A stretch of DNA of 64,000 nucleotides from Begonia masoniana. Its lineage: Eukaryota > Streptophyta > Magnoliopsida > Cucurbitales > Begoniaceae. The stretch covers positions 17,741,453 to 17,805,452 of the forward strand of contig CM039502.1 in the NCBI GenBank assembly GCA_022432975.1, written 5' to 3'. Position 1 is the first letter of the stretch, and the number at the start of each line of letters is the position of its first letter. Shown here one piece after another: positions 11,158-21,905 of the stretch. The position numbers and the translations under genes were made by a program. Below the pieces are notes generated by a model. That model was given only the letters and a program-made list of their open reading frames with translations, was not told where the DNA came from and ran no database searches.

Positions 11158-12342
11158 TAGCTAACATTTGTGGGAGTATTTTGGTATCTTTTATTTGTTT
11201 ATTGCATAACATTGGGGTACCTAAATTTGTCGCTAACTTTGGTATAAAGTCTGTAGCTAATCTGTTTAATTTTTTCAGATTTGTTGTTTTGTTACCTTAC
11301 GGTTTAGCTGATGTTTGTTGTTTAAATCTTCATTTATTTTTGCATCAAGTCAACTTATATTAACCTGTAAATGCTATTTAACATCTCATGAGAGTCGTTT
11401 GAAAGGATATTATCATTTTCGTTTCATTTTAGTTGCTGTTTTTATATTTCAGTTTTGGGTTTCATCGCACAAAATCTGCTCTAATAATATTCTGTTTTTT
11501 GCTGCTATATTGGATCTGTTTTTTTTTTTTTTTTTTTGTTTCTTTTCACATCAAACTACCCTACTTTAATCTGCATTAGGAATAAAGAAATATAACTAAC
11601 ATATTGCTCATTTGTGTTAATTGGTCGTGGCAGTAAAAAGGGCATAAAACAGAAACTTGAAATTGGAAATTTATGAGTTTTAAGAGCCGAAGACTTGACA
11701 TTTTTGTGGCTGTTTTTAGCATCTTTTGTTTTACTGTTTTGCACCGATTTAAGGACTAAAGTTAACTAATTTATATCATAAAACTTTGGTTAATATTCTG
11801 TGGAAAAAGGTTGCTGAAATTGGTTGGTTTAAATTTTTAAAGAAAAATCTATTTGTGATTGGTTGTTGAAAGTTTGTAAGGTGTTTGTTGAAATTCCTGA
11901 CTTGGATTTTTGTTTAATTTTTGTTGTGTTTATAAGCTAATTGATTATATACCTCTTCAAAATTTAACCTAAGGCCTTAAAGATTAATCACAACACCAAT
12001 TTAATTTTAAAGTTTTCAACTTTAAGTTTTTTTTTTTTTTTCTAAAAATTTAAAAGGTGTCAAAAAAAAAACCAGTTTTGTTAAATTTGTTGTTTTAAGT
12101 TTACAAAGTGTTTGATAAAATGCCTAACTAAAATTTTGTGATTATTTTGTGTTGAAATTGATTATAATCCTCACTAAAGTCTTCCTAAGATTTTAAGGAC
12201 TAATCACAACACATATTTTAATTAAGTCAAAAAAAAAATGGAAGATTATATCCTAAAAATTAGCTTAAGTGTTAACCTATCCCCATCCCAAGATTAGAAA
12301 CACACTTAACCTAGTTAACATTTTTCTAAGACTTAAGATATA
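11158..12342 (+). other. Untranslated leader of the CRM-like element
   Basis: AT-rich sequence with T-runs (11520-11537, 12030-12041) and no convincing ORF. It lies between the primer-binding site and the gag start. A leader of this size precedes gag in several chromoviruses. Confidence 0.7.
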
Positions 12343-13143
12343 ATGCAAACAAGAAGTGGAGCTTTAAGAGAACAAAAAAGGGGCAAGGAAACCCCAAACC
12401 CACATCCCATGGCTCTTACCCAACCGGAGGGTGAGTCAAGCATTCAAGGTCAAATCAATGGGATTAATGAAGCCCTAATCACACTAAGCCAACAAATGCA
12501 AAACATAACTTTGAGACTCGAGGAATCAATTAAAAACAACCATCGAAGAGAATCCCCTCAAAACTCTCCACAATGTAGACGAGATCTAGAATTCCCTCGA
12601 ACAAGACGATATGGAGAATCTCCTCCGAGGAGAAGGTACGAAGAATCACCTCAGAGGAGAAGATATGATGAATCCCTGAGATTACGGAGGGACGAAGCAT
12701 CTCCCCAAGGGAGAAGAAATGTGGAATCCCCTATACGAAGGAGGGATGAAGAAAGGAGGAGATACGAAGATTCCCCTCAACGGAGGAGGAACGGTGAAAC
12801 CCCACGAGAGAGAAGAAGGGACCAACCAAGGAGACGATACCGAACTCGTGAATCATTGGATGATATTGATTGGGGTGACGAGGAAGATGATGACTATACC
12901 CCTACAAGGGGAAGAGATAATGACGAGCTAAAGAATGCCAAAATTACAATTCCCCCATTTAATGGAGCAAGCGATGGGAGCACATTCCCCGATTGGGCTG
13001 ATAAAGTCGAGAGAGTATTCGATTACTACGACTATTCGGAGAGATCGAAAGTAAAGCTTGTATCGGCTAAATTGACGGGTTACGCTGTCCTTTGGTGGGC
13101 CAACCTAAAAACCAAAGAGCACAAACGAGAGACGAACCAATAG
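12343..13143 (+). pseudogene. gag, first part, of the CRM-like element (frameshifted)
   Basis: The ORF begins 'MQTRSGALREQKRG' and has an arginine-rich low-complexity region with repeated 'RRRYEESPQ' units (about residues 65-165). It then enters the capsid-like gag domain ('PPFNGASDGSTFPDWADKVE', 'LTGYAVLWWANL'). It stops at 13143, whereas the downstream ORF already reads the next gag residues ('ATWQTMKAHMERRFVPSHY') in another frame. Related elements encode gag in one frame, so a small indel near 13115-13140 is the likely cause. Programmed frameshifting is less likely because no slippery motif is evident. Confidence 0.85.
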
Positions 13144-16100
13144 CAACCTGGCAGACTATGAAGGCACACATGGAAAGAAGATTTGTGCCAAGCCATTACC
13201 GTCAAGAAATCTTTCTACAAATGCAAAACCTCAGACAAGGAAGTCAAACCGTGGATGAATACCTCATGGAGTTTGAAACTCTAAAGATCCGAGGAGGTAT
13301 GGATGAACCCGAAGATCACATAATCGCCCGATTCATACGTGGACTTAACCGTGAAATTGGAGATCTAGTCGAAATACAAGCCTTAGATTCAATGGAAAGG
13401 GTTGCTCAAATGGCCACCACCATTGAGAGGCAACTAAAGAGGAAAAAGAAAGCAATCTTCACCCCAAAATTCACGCCAAAGGCCATTGAGAACAACAAAT
13501 TCACACCTAGGACTTACGACAACAACAAATTTAACACTAAGGCCGAAGGCAAGAAACCTTTTGTTCAAAACTGGCCACCTAAGAACACCATTACCAGGCC
13601 ATCCATGGACAACACCAACAAGTTAAAGGCTCGTGACATGAAGTGTTTCAAATGCCTTGGGACTGGCCATTTTATGGCACATTGCCCTAATGCACGAACT
13701 ATGGTGATCCGAGATGGAGTCACAAAAGAGTTGGAAAGTGAAAATGAAGGAGAAGGAATTGAAGAGGGGGAAGTCGATGCAATCGAAGTAGTAGAGAGTG
13801 ATGAGGATATGATTCAAGCACCCGAAGGACCTCTACTAATGGTCATTCGACGAGTCCTAGTTTCAAAGAGCACAAAAGAAGAATGTCAACGTGAGAATAT
13901 ATTTCATACCCGATGTATGATAAATGACAAATTGTGTTCAGTCATTATCGATGGAGGAAGCTGCACGAATGTGGCTTCACAAGAATTAGTGGATAAGCTA
14001 GCGTTGGAGACTATTGACCATCCCCAATCCTATAAGTTGAGATGGCTTAGCGATAAAGACGACGTTAAGGTTACTAAACAAGTAACCATAAACTTTGCCA
14101 TTGGGAAATACAAGGATTCCGTTACATATGATGTAGTACCTATGAGTGCCAGCCACCATTTATTAGGACGACCCTGGCAATATGACTGCAAAGTCACACA
14201 TGATGGATTCTTAAACGTCTATTCTCTAAAGATCGACGGAAAAACTATAAAGTTAGCTCCTTTGACACCCGACCAAATAGCCAAGGACGAAATGGCAAAG
14301 AGAGAAGCAAAAGCTAAGACTAACCTTTTTATGACCAAGGGTGAGATGAAGTCCACCATTAGAAGAAAGGATTTTATGATCATGGTCATGTTCAAGGATC
14401 GAGTTATGGAGCTAGGGGAGATACCTACACCCATTCGACATTTATTGGAGCAATTCAAAGATGTTTTTCTGGAAGAACTTCCTAAAGGACTACCGCCGCT
14501 ACGTGGTATTGAGCATCACATTGACTTACAACCTGGGGCTGCCCTACCGAACCGCCCAGCTTATCGAATGAATCCCGAGGAAACAAAAGAATTACAAAGT
14601 CAAGTGACCGAATTGTTGGACAGAGGTTATATACGAGAGTCAATGATTCCGTGTGCTGTTCCGACTCTATTAGTCCCAAAGAAAGATGGTACAATGAGGA
14701 TGTGTACCGATAGCCGAGCCATAAACCAAATTACAATCAAGTATAGATTTCCTATCCCGAGGCTCGAGGACATGTTGGACGAGCTCAGTGGAGCCTCCAT
14801 ATTCTCAAAGGTGGACCTCAAGAGTGGTTACCACCAAATTCGGATGAGGGAAGGCGACGAATGGAAAATTGCTTTCAAGACAAAGTACGGACTTTATGAG
14901 TGGATGGTTATGCCATTTGGGCTAACAAATGCCCCAAGTACTTTCATGCGGTTGATGCACCACGTACTTAAAGAGTTTCTAGGTAAATTTATCGTGGTAT
15001 ACTTTGACGATATATTAGTGTATAGCTTTGACCTCCCTCAACACCTCAACCACTTGAGCACCTTATTCCAAACCTTAAGGAAGGCTAAATTATTTGGCAA
15101 CTTAGGCAAATGTTCATTTGGACAAGATAAAGTCTATTTCCTTGGTTTCATCATTTCTAAAGACGGCATGGAAGCCGATGGAGAAAAGATAAAGGCTATT
15201 AAGGAATGGCCAACCCCTAATGGAATTTCGGAAGTACGAAGCTTCCATGGCCTAGCATCATTTTACCGACGCTTCATAAAGGACTTTAGCTCGATCGTCG
15301 CACCTATTACGGATTGCACGAAGAAAGGCAAAGATTTCACATGGACGCCCGAATGTCAACAAAGCTTCGAGCTAATCAAGGAAAAGTTATGCCAAACACC
15401 CGTCCTCGCACTCCCCGACTTCAACAAGGTGTTTGAGATTAAGAGTGACGCATCTGGCGTTGGCATCGGAGTCGTACTTATGCAAGAGGGTCGACCTCTC
15501 GCATATTTTAGTGAAAAGATTAAAGGAGCTGTGCTCAATTATTCAACGTACGATAAGGAATTTTATGCCGTCATACGAGCACTAGAGAATTGGCAACACT
15601 ATCTCCTATCTAAGGAATTTGTAATCCATACCGACCACCAAGCTCTAAAACACATCCGTAGTCAAAATAAGCTGAACAAAAGACATGCTCGATGGGTAGA
15701 GTATTTGGAGAGGTTTCCATACACTCTCAAGTATGTAAAAGGAGAAAACAACATCGTTGCCGATGCCCTTTCACGAAAACGAATTCTTCTAACCGAATTA
15801 GGCGCAAGATTCTTTGGTTTTGAATGGATCAAGAACGGTTATGAAGATGATGGATATTTTGGACCTTACTATGCAAAATGTCGTGACAAACCCGAGGGAA
15901 ACTATTGCATCTTAGATGGCTATCTATTAAGAGGAGGGAAATTATGCATTCCCGAAGGAAGTTTAAGGCAATGCCTAGTCAAAGAAGCACATAGCGGAGG
16001 ATTAGCAAGCCATTTTGGGGAACAAAAGACATTTGATATGCTTAAAGAGTATTTTTATTGTCCCCACATGATGAGAGATGTCCACCGTTTGGTAGAGGCT

Positions 16101-17186
16101 TGTATTGTTTGCAAGAAGGCCAAGAGTAGGGTCCTTCCTCAAGGATTATACCTACCTTTACCGGTACCAAATAAACCGTGGGTTGAGATAAGTATGGATT
16201 TTTTTTTAGGACTGCCACGAACTACACGGGGTAAAGATTCTATATTAGTAGTCGTGGATTGTTTTTCAAAGATGGCACACTGCATTGCATGTACCAAAAC
16301 TGATGACTCAACCCATATTGCTGACATATTCTTCCAAGAAATCGTTCGTCATCACGGTATACCTCATTCTATAGTGTCAGATCGTGACACCAAATTTCTA
16401 AGTACATTTTGGAAGACATTATGGAAAAGGATGGGGACAAAATTATGTTATAGCACGTCCTTTCATCCACAAACCGATGGGCAAACGGAAGTAGTCAACC
16501 GCACTCTAGGTACCCTTTTACAGACCGCGGTTGGAAAGAAATTAAGTAATTGGGACGCCCTCTTACCTATCCTAGAATTCGCATACAACCGAAGTGTTCA
16601 TTCGACTACTCAGTGGACACCTTTTGAAGTCGTTTTTGGATATAACCCCTCCACACCCTTGGATCTCGTACCTATACCAATGAGAGAGCCTGAAAACCCA
16701 TTGGGTATAGAGAAGGCGGAGCAAATTAAGAATCTACATGAGCAGGTGTGTAAGACAATAGAAAAGAAAAATGAGTCTTATGCCCGGCAAGCCAACAAAG
16801 GGCGAAAAGAAAAGATTTTTAATGTAGGGGATTTAGTATGGATACACCTTCGCAAGGAAAGATTTCCGGACAAAAGGAAATCAAAGTTGCTACCTAGAGC
16901 CAAAGGACCTTTCAAGGTGTTGGAACGCATCAATAATAATGCCTACAAACTAGAATTGCCCGGGGACTTTGGAATCTCGGCAACTTTCAACGTCCAAGAC
17001 CTATCACCCTACATAATTGGAGAAGGAATGGGGGATGAAGAGGCTCAAGAAAAGGATTTGAGGACAAATCCTAAATTAGTTGGGGAGGATGATGTGCCCC
17101 ATAGGCCCATTACTAGATCTCAAACCAAAACTCATCCCGTAACCGAGGCCCATGACACTTATAATTTAGGAAAATTATCAATTTGA
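13092..17186 (+). CDS. gag (C-terminal part)-pol polyprotein of the CRM-like element
   Basis: An open frame of 1364 codons; the first Met lies inside gag and is not a true start. In order: gag end, a CCHC zinc knuckle ('CFKCLGTGHFMAHC', about 184), protease ('IIDGGSCTNVAS', about 285), reverse transcriptase ('YFDDILVYS', about 636), RNase H ('KSDASGVGIGVV', 'HTDHQALKH') and an HHCC zinc finger. The integrase core follows, with Asp near 1035, Asp near 1097 ('SDRDTKF') and Glu near 1132, giving the expected 35-residue spacing. After it come the GPY-type module ('RAKGPFKVLERINNNAYKL') and a tail with 'DLRTNP'. All catalytic residues look intact. The frame enters the 3' LTR at 17090 and is cut short by a MITE, which adds 'GKLSI' and a stop. 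The 5' LTR shows that about 45 more residues are expected. Confidence 0.95.
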   Translation: MVGQPKNQRAQTRDEPIATWQTMKAHMERRFVPSHYRQEIFLQMQNLRQGSQTVDEYLMEFETLKIRGGMDEPEDHIIARFIRGLNREIGDLVEIQALDSMERVAQMATTIERQLKRKKKAIFTPKFTPKAIENNKFTPRTYDNNKFNTKAEGKKPFVQNWPPKNTITRPSMDNTNKLKARDMKCFKCLGTGHFMAHCPNARTMVIRDGVTKELESENEGEGIEEGEVDAIEVVESDEDMIQAPEGPLLMVIRRVLVSKSTKEECQRENIFHTRCMINDKLCSVIIDGGSCTNVASQELVDKLALETIDHPQSYKLRWLSDKDDVKVTKQVTINFAIGKYKDSVTYDVVPMSASHHLLGRPWQYDCKVTHDGFLNVYSLKIDGKTIKLAPLTPDQIAKDEMAKREAKAKTNLFMTKGEMKSTIRRKDFMIMVMFKDRVMELGEIPTPIRHLLEQFKDVFLEELPKGLPPLRGIEHHIDLQPGAALPNRPAYRMNPEETKELQSQVTELLDRGYIRESMIPCAVPTLLVPKKDGTMRMCTDSRAINQITIKYRFPIPRLEDMLDELSGASIFSKVDLKSGYHQIRMREGDEWKIAFKTKYGLYEWMVMPFGLTNAPSTFMRLMHHVLKEFLGKFIVVYFDDILVYSFDLPQHLNHLSTLFQTLRKAKLFGNLGKCSFGQDKVYFLGFIISKDGMEADGEKIKAIKEWPTPNGISEVRSFHGLASFYRRFIKDFSSIVAPITDCTKKGKDFTWTPECQQSFELIKEKLCQTPVLALPDFNKVFEIKSDASGVGIGVVLMQEGRPLAYFSEKIKGAVLNYSTYDKEFYAVIRALENWQHYLLSKEFVIHTDHQALKHIRSQNKLNKRHARWVEYLERFPYTLKYVKGENNIVADALSRKRILLTELGARFFGFEWIKNGYEDDGYFGPYYAKCRDKPEGNYCILDGYLLRGGKLCIPEGSLRQCLVKEAHSGGLASHFGEQKTFDMLKEYFYCPHMMRDVHRLVEACIVCKKAKSRVLPQGLYLPLPVPNKPWVEISMDFFLGLPRTTRGKDSILVVVDCFSKMAHCIACTKTDDSTHIADIFFQEIVRHHGIPHSIVSDRDTKFLSTFWKTLWKRMGTKLCYSTSFHPQTDGQTEVVNRTLGTLLQTAVGKKLSNWDALLPILEFAYNRSVHSTTQWTPFEVVFGYNPSTPLDLVPIPMREPENPLGIEKAEQIKNLHEQVCKTIEKKNESYARQANKGRKEKIFNVGDLVWIHLRKERFPDKRKSKLLPRAKGPFKVLERINNNAYKLELPGDFGISATFNVQDLSPYIIGEGMGDEEAQEKDLRTNPKLVGEDDVPHRPITRSQTKTHPVTEAHDTYNLGKLSI
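17080..17089 (+). promoter_or_regulatory. Polypurine tract of the CRM-like element
   Basis: 'TTGGGGAGGA' directly precedes the 3' LTR start 'TGATGTGCCCC'. It primes plus-strand DNA synthesis and also encodes residues of the pol tail. Confidence 0.75.
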
Positions 17187-19142
17187 ATCCTGTACTATAC
17201 ACTATTTTTCAATTCACCCCCTGTACTAAAAAAACTAGCAAACCGAACCCTGTACTTTGATTTTGTTATCAGTTTTGACATTCTATCAACAATTTCATTA
17301 AATCTTCATTTAAAAAACTATCAAACAATCTTGGATTCAGTTGAAATTTTTACCACATGTTCACTACTTAATGACAAGGTAATATGGAAATTATCGTGAT
17401 TTTATAATACATGTACGATTTATTATAATTTTATTTTAGTATTTGATAAAAATATTATAATAACTTATACAAATTTTAGAAAATCACGAAAATATTTATA
17501 TTAACTACCCATGATATGTTGAACATGTGAAAAATGTTTCAAATAAATCAAATATCGTTTGGTATTTTTTTAAAAATTAATTTATAAAATAAAGAAGAAA
17601 CTGATATTAATTTAAAACAAATATCAAAAGATATTGGATTTATTTGAAACTTTTTCCACATGTTTATCATATTATGGGAAGATAATAGAAAAAATTTCGT
17701 AATTTGTTAAAACTTGTATGATTTATTATAATATTTTTATCAAATACTAAAATAAAATTACAATAAATTGTATTTATGTTAAAAAATTACAAAAAGTTTC
17801 AGATTATCTTCTCATTAAGTAGTAAACATGTGGTAAAAATTTTAATTGAATCCAAGATCGTTTGGTAGTTTTTTAAATGAGAGTTTAATGAAATTGTTGA
17901 TAGAAGGTCTAAACTGATAACAGAATCAAAGTACAGGGTTCAGTTTGACGCTACAGGGGGTGAATTGAAAAACAGTGTATAGTACAGGGTTCAAATCGAT
18001 AATTACCCTATAATTTATGTACTAATAAATTTATTTATTTTGCAGGTGATGGACCCTTTGGTGACTTGAAGTGGACACCTAGCCAAGGAGACATGGACAA
18101 ACCTCTTCACACTATTTTCTGGGATGCTCGGGATGAAGGTTATACTTGAGCACCAGTGGATCATCAGAAGCGGGAATTTGTCTTCCCGGAGACAAATTTT
18201 GTAATTTTTATTTATTTTTCATTGCTTTTATGTTTCTTTGAGAAAGACTATTTTGGCCTTAAGCTTATATGGGTAGAACTCGGTTTCAAGTAAGCCATCT
18301 TGATAGGATAGGCCCAACCCAATGGAAGACAAAGCTTGAAGATGGAACTTAAAGATGGAGCTTGGAGAGGCCCAATTGCTTTGGGCTTGGAGAGGCATGA
18401 CTTGACATCAAAGGACACTTGCTAGTGGAGACATGGATTGATGACATGGCACAAGGGAGAAGAAGCACAATTGATCTTGGCCACCCATCATCTTTTTTTT
18501 ATCCAATGGCTAACATTTAATCTTGTAAACCTAGCTACCCCCCCCCCCCCCCCCCCAAACTCTATTTAAGCAATACTCTAGGTCATTGTATGGGTCTTTT
18601 GCCAAGCTTAATACAATTGAGGTATTTCATTTAGACTAGTGTCTAGAGAAAGTCTTCTTCCAAGAGTTGGTGCCATTGGAAATCCCACCAAGGGTTGGTG
18701 CCCAAGGTAAGTATCGGTTTGCTTAAACCGATTGGAGAGAACCTCCATTATTTACAAGCTTGTGGTGGCTTGTAAATTCTTACCCTTCCCTCTTCCCCAC
18801 CTCCTTGAGGTTGGATCCATAAGAGGAAGGTAAAACCATACCCAAAGACCGGTTTTCTTCTCTTGGAAGAAACATTAGCCGAGAGGTCTTCCATACCTCT
18901 ATCGGCCGGTTCAGGGCTTTAACATTTTTTCTTCCATTTTTTTTACTGAATATTTTTAACACTTCATACGAACTTCATCTTCTACATCTTAGCTTCATTT
19001 TCTCTGAAGAAATCGTTTCCATTCGAACATTTTAATGCTTCCGTTTCTGCTTATATATTTTATTGCTCTCAGGTTAGCCGACCGGTGAGCAACCCTTACT
19101 ATTTGGGTGATAACTCGCTCATTTTCAGGTCGTTACCCATCA
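17090..19142 (+). mobile_element. 3' LTR of the CRM-like element, interrupted by a MITE
   Basis: About 1204 bp of LTR is split by an 840 bp MITE with its 9 bp duplication. It ends 'CGTTACCCATCA' at 19142. Compared with the 5' LTR, most of the differences I noticed are G-to-A or C-to-T transitions, and the C-run (18538-18556) is 19 rather than 13 bp. Confidence 0.9.
17169..18008. mobile_element. Mutator-like MITE, copy 1 (9 bp duplication TATAATTTA)
   Basis: The element is 840 bp with long inverted ends. Its right end reads inward as 'GGGTAATTATCGATTTG' and its left end as 'GGAAAATTATCAATTTG', followed by shared 'CCTGTACTATACAC'. Further inward, 'ATGTGGTAAAAATTTTAATT'-type arms also pair. TATAATTTA flanks both sides (17160-17168, 18009-18017) and occurs once in the uninterrupted 5' LTR. 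It has no coding capacity. A 9 bp AT-rich duplication with terminal GGG suggests the Mutator superfamily. A second copy lies at 48745-49591. Confidence 0.85.
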
Positions 19143-19683
19143 CTATGGGTGCAAAGGTTTCCTCAAAGTCTATTCATTCTTCTTGGTTGTAATCTTTGGC
19201 AACTAACCTAGCTTTGTTCCTGACCACAATCCCATTTTCATCCATCTTATTCTTAAATACCCATTTGGTTCCAATTATTGGATGATCATTGAGTTTTGGA
19301 ACAAGTTCCCAAACGTTGTTCCTTGCGAATTGGTTTAACTTATCTTGCATAGCAACTATCCAATTTTCATCCAATTCGGCTTCCTAAAACTTCTTAGGCT
19401 CTATTTGAGATATGAAAGCAACATTAGCACAAAGATTTCTAAGGGAGACTCTAGTTTTGACTCCTAATGTTGGATCACCTAGAACTTCATCTAAGGGATG
19501 ATCTTTTACATATCTCCAATCTCTAGGAAGAGCAGCAAATTCATCCTTGATTGGGACAATGTCTAGAGAATTGGAAGAAGGTTGTTGGGAATTTTCTCCT
19601 TGAATGGTTTCTGCAGGTTTGTCTAAGGAGAGAGAATCCAGTTGCTTTTCTAAAATATCATCATCATCTACATTGATTGTGGG
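19143..19683 (-). pseudogene. Integrase tail and reverse transcriptase start of SIRE-type pol
   Basis: On the minus strand, a linker with 'ALPRDWRYVKDHPLDEVLG' leads to 'WIVAMQDKLNQFARNNVWEL', 'IIGTKWVFKNKMDENGIV' and 'RNKARLVAKDYNQEE', the start of Copia reverse transcriptase. It has stops after 'EPKKF' and 'NQEE'. It ends in 'FETFAP'-type sequence at the Ty3 insertion site and continues at 9943. Confidence 0.9.
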
Positions 19684-20445
19684 TTAAGGAGACTGATCAA
19701 AATTAACAGCACGGAAGAACACCCAAGTAAATCTAGAGAAATCATCTACAATGACAAAGGCATAATGTTTGCCTCCTAGACTAGCAATATTTGAATGACC
19801 GAAGAGGTCCATGTGAAGTAGTTGGAGAGACTTGGATGTAGAAATTACATTCTTTGATGCAAAGGAACTTTTGATTTGCTTGCCCATTTGGCAAGTTTTA
19901 CAGACTTTATCCTTCTCAAATGATATTTTTAGAATCCCTCTAACTAAATTATTCTTAGTAATCTTAGCTAAGGTGTCCATGCCTACATGACCTAGTCTTC
20001 TATGCCACGACCAACTATCAGCAGATGAATTCACAACAAAATATTTTTCATCAAAAAGTTCAATATCATCTAAGTCAATAATATACACATTTTCTTTCCT
20101 ATAGCCTTTAAACAAAATTGTATTAGATTAGCTATCCTTAATTATGCATGAATTTGATTTAAAAATCACTTTATATCCTTTATCACACAATTGACTTATA
20201 CTAAGTAAATTATGTTTTAACCATTCTACCAGCAAGACATTCTCAATAATAGGGTTAGAGCTATTACCTATGTTACCGATGCCAACAATTTTACCCTTCT
20301 GGTTTCCACCAAAAATGACGTTTCCTTTCTTCTTGTTGACAACAGCAAATTTGGTTGAGTCTCCCGTCATATGCCTCGAGCATCCACTATCGAGGTACCA
20401 TTGATTTTTCCCAGGAGAGCAATCAACCTGCAAAACAGAAATCAA
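19684..20445 (-). pseudogene. Protease and integrase N-terminus of SIRE-type pol
   Basis: Minus strand: 'WYLDSGCSRHMTGD' is the Copia protease active site, followed by 'KHNLLSISQLCDKGY' and 'WSWHRRLGHVGMDTLAKI' with 'CKTCQMGKQIKSSF', the HHCC zinc finger. The integrase core begins with 'LLHMDLFGHSNI' (first catalytic Asp) and 'DDFSRFTWVFF', then jumps to unrelated residues. The second Asp and the Glu of the core are absent, a deletion relative to intact Copia integrases. A stop near 20125 splits the frame. Confidence 0.9.
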
Positions 20446-21905
20446 GTGTTCTTCTTAGGTACCCAAATCTTTTGGGTCCTAGTGTTAGTTTTGGTTCCTT
20501 TAGGAACCCACTGTAATTTACTACCTGATTTCTTACCAAGTTTCAAAGGACATTCATATGACTTATGTCCTATCTCATTACAAGCATGGCAAGTAGTTGG
20601 TTTAACAAAGAAGTTCTTATATGCTTTCTTTTTATTAAACCTTTCATATGCTAAACCTGCTTTATCAAATGTCACCCTCTGACTGCCTAACAGCATGTTT
20701 ATGTTCTTACTCCCGTTAGTAAATTTCAGAATAATATTATTCAGATTCTCATTTTTACTTTTGAGATCATCAATTTTCATTTCATGTAAATTAATCTATT
20801 TAACATGCTTCTCAATTAAGTCAGAATTTTTCTTTTTCAACAATTTGTATTTAGACTTAAGCATACCAAACTGTTTAACTAAATCATTGAAGGCATCAAT
20901 TAGATCACCATCTTCATCAACTTTACTATCACTAGAAGAATGACTAACCTCATCCTCCTTGGCCATGAAGCACAGATTTGCAACTTCTTCATCTTCGGAC
21001 GAAGTGTCGCTCTCACTGTCATCCCAAGTGGCCTTCATGGCCTTCTTCTTGAATTTCTTCGGATTTTTCTTTGCTTGAGGACATTCGGCCTTAATATGTC
21101 CTAGCTTTCCGCATTCAAAACAGGTGATTTCCTTCTCTTTTTGAGGCTTCTCTCCCTTTGAGAATTTCCTCCCATGCATCTTTTTTCTCTGGAGAAATTT
21201 GTTGAATCTTCTAGTAATGAGGGCTATATCCTCATCATCATCTTCCTCCTCGGATTCTTCTTGTTTGATCGAGGAAGCTTTGAATGCAGTGTCCTTTCTT
21301 TTGGAGATCTCCTTGTCCTTGAGATCTTCCTTTTCATTTTCTCTCATGGTTATCTCATGTGTCATGAGAGAGCCAATGAGTTCTTCAAGTTTGAGCGTCT
21401 TGAGATCTCTTGCTTCTTGAATGACAGTTACTTTCGGTTGCCATCTTCTTGGTAGACACCTCAAGATCTTCCTTACTAGTTCTTCGCTGGAATATAACTT
21501 GCCAAGCACTTTTAAACTATTAGTAATGTTAGTAAATCTAGTAAACATTGAACTAACAGATTCTTCTTTCTCCATAGAAAACAACTCATACTCGTGGACT
21601 AACATGCTCATTTTATTTTCTTTTACTTGGTTAGTCCCCTCGTGTGTAACTTCCAATAAATGTCATATTTCCTGCGCATTATCACATCCTTGAACTCTGT
21701 TGAACTCATTTCTATTAAGTGCACAGTACAGTGTGTTTATCGCTTTAGCATTCAGACTTAGATTCCTCTTATCGGACTCTGTTAATTCATTAGAGTCCTT
21801 AGGAATACTAATTTTATTCTCAGTTTTCATGGCCTTGATAGGGCCATTCTCGATTATGTTCTAGATCTCATAATCCATGGCTTGAACGAATATTCTCATT
21901 CTTGC
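20442..21905 (-). pseudogene. gag of the SIRE-type Copia element
   Basis: Read on the minus strand: 'WKARMRIFVQAMDYEI', a stop where Trp is expected, 'NIIENGPIKAM', another stop after 'NAQEI', then a long open part from 21656 ('MEVTHEGTNQVKENKMSML') to 20796. It contains the UBN2-type capsid domain, a zinc knuckle ('CFECGKLGHIKAEC') and an acidic stretch. After a further stop the frame resumes with a second zinc knuckle ('CHACNEIGHKSYEC'). Two knuckles and the long C-terminus fit SIRE gag. The 5' edge at about 21905 is an abrupt joint to another Copia fragment, so the gag start and 5' LTR are lost. Confidence 0.9.

Larger units (their letters stand above)
9944..19142 (+). mobile_element. Nearly complete CRM-like chromovirus (Ty3/gypsy), duplication CTATG
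   Basis: The element has two LTRs with TGATG...CATCA ends, a primer-binding site, gag-pol, a polypurine tract and the 5 bp duplication CTATG (9939-9943 and 19143-19147). Removing it rejoins the Copia motif 'FAPIARLES'. By eye the two LTRs differ at about 15-20 sites plus a C-run (13 versus 19), roughly 1.4 percent, so the insertion is recent compared with its host. The CRM-like assignment is inferred from TGATG ends, 'DGGSCTNVAS' protease, the 'DLRTNP' integrase tail and pol running into the 3' LTR. Reina or a related chromovirus is the alternative. A frameshift in gag and a MITE in the 3' LTR probably disable it. Confidence 0.9.
422..21905 (-). mobile_element. SIRE/Maximus-type Ty1-copia element, fragmented by nested insertions
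   Basis: Read on the minus strand the order is gag, protease, integrase, reverse transcriptase, RNase H, an extra ORF, polypurine tract and 3' LTR, which is the SIRE/Maximus layout. Host pieces are 422-1003, 3526-6792, 9177-9943 and 19143-21905. The missing pieces are insertions with their own target duplications: a solo LTR at 1004-3525, a solo LTR at 6793-9176 and a Ty3 element at 9944-19142. A Cassandra copy ends at 421. No 5' LTR is present: at about 21905 gag is joined abruptly to an unrelated Copia fragment. Most of the integrase core is deleted, and stops and frameshifts are frequent, so the element is dead. Confidence 0.85.
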
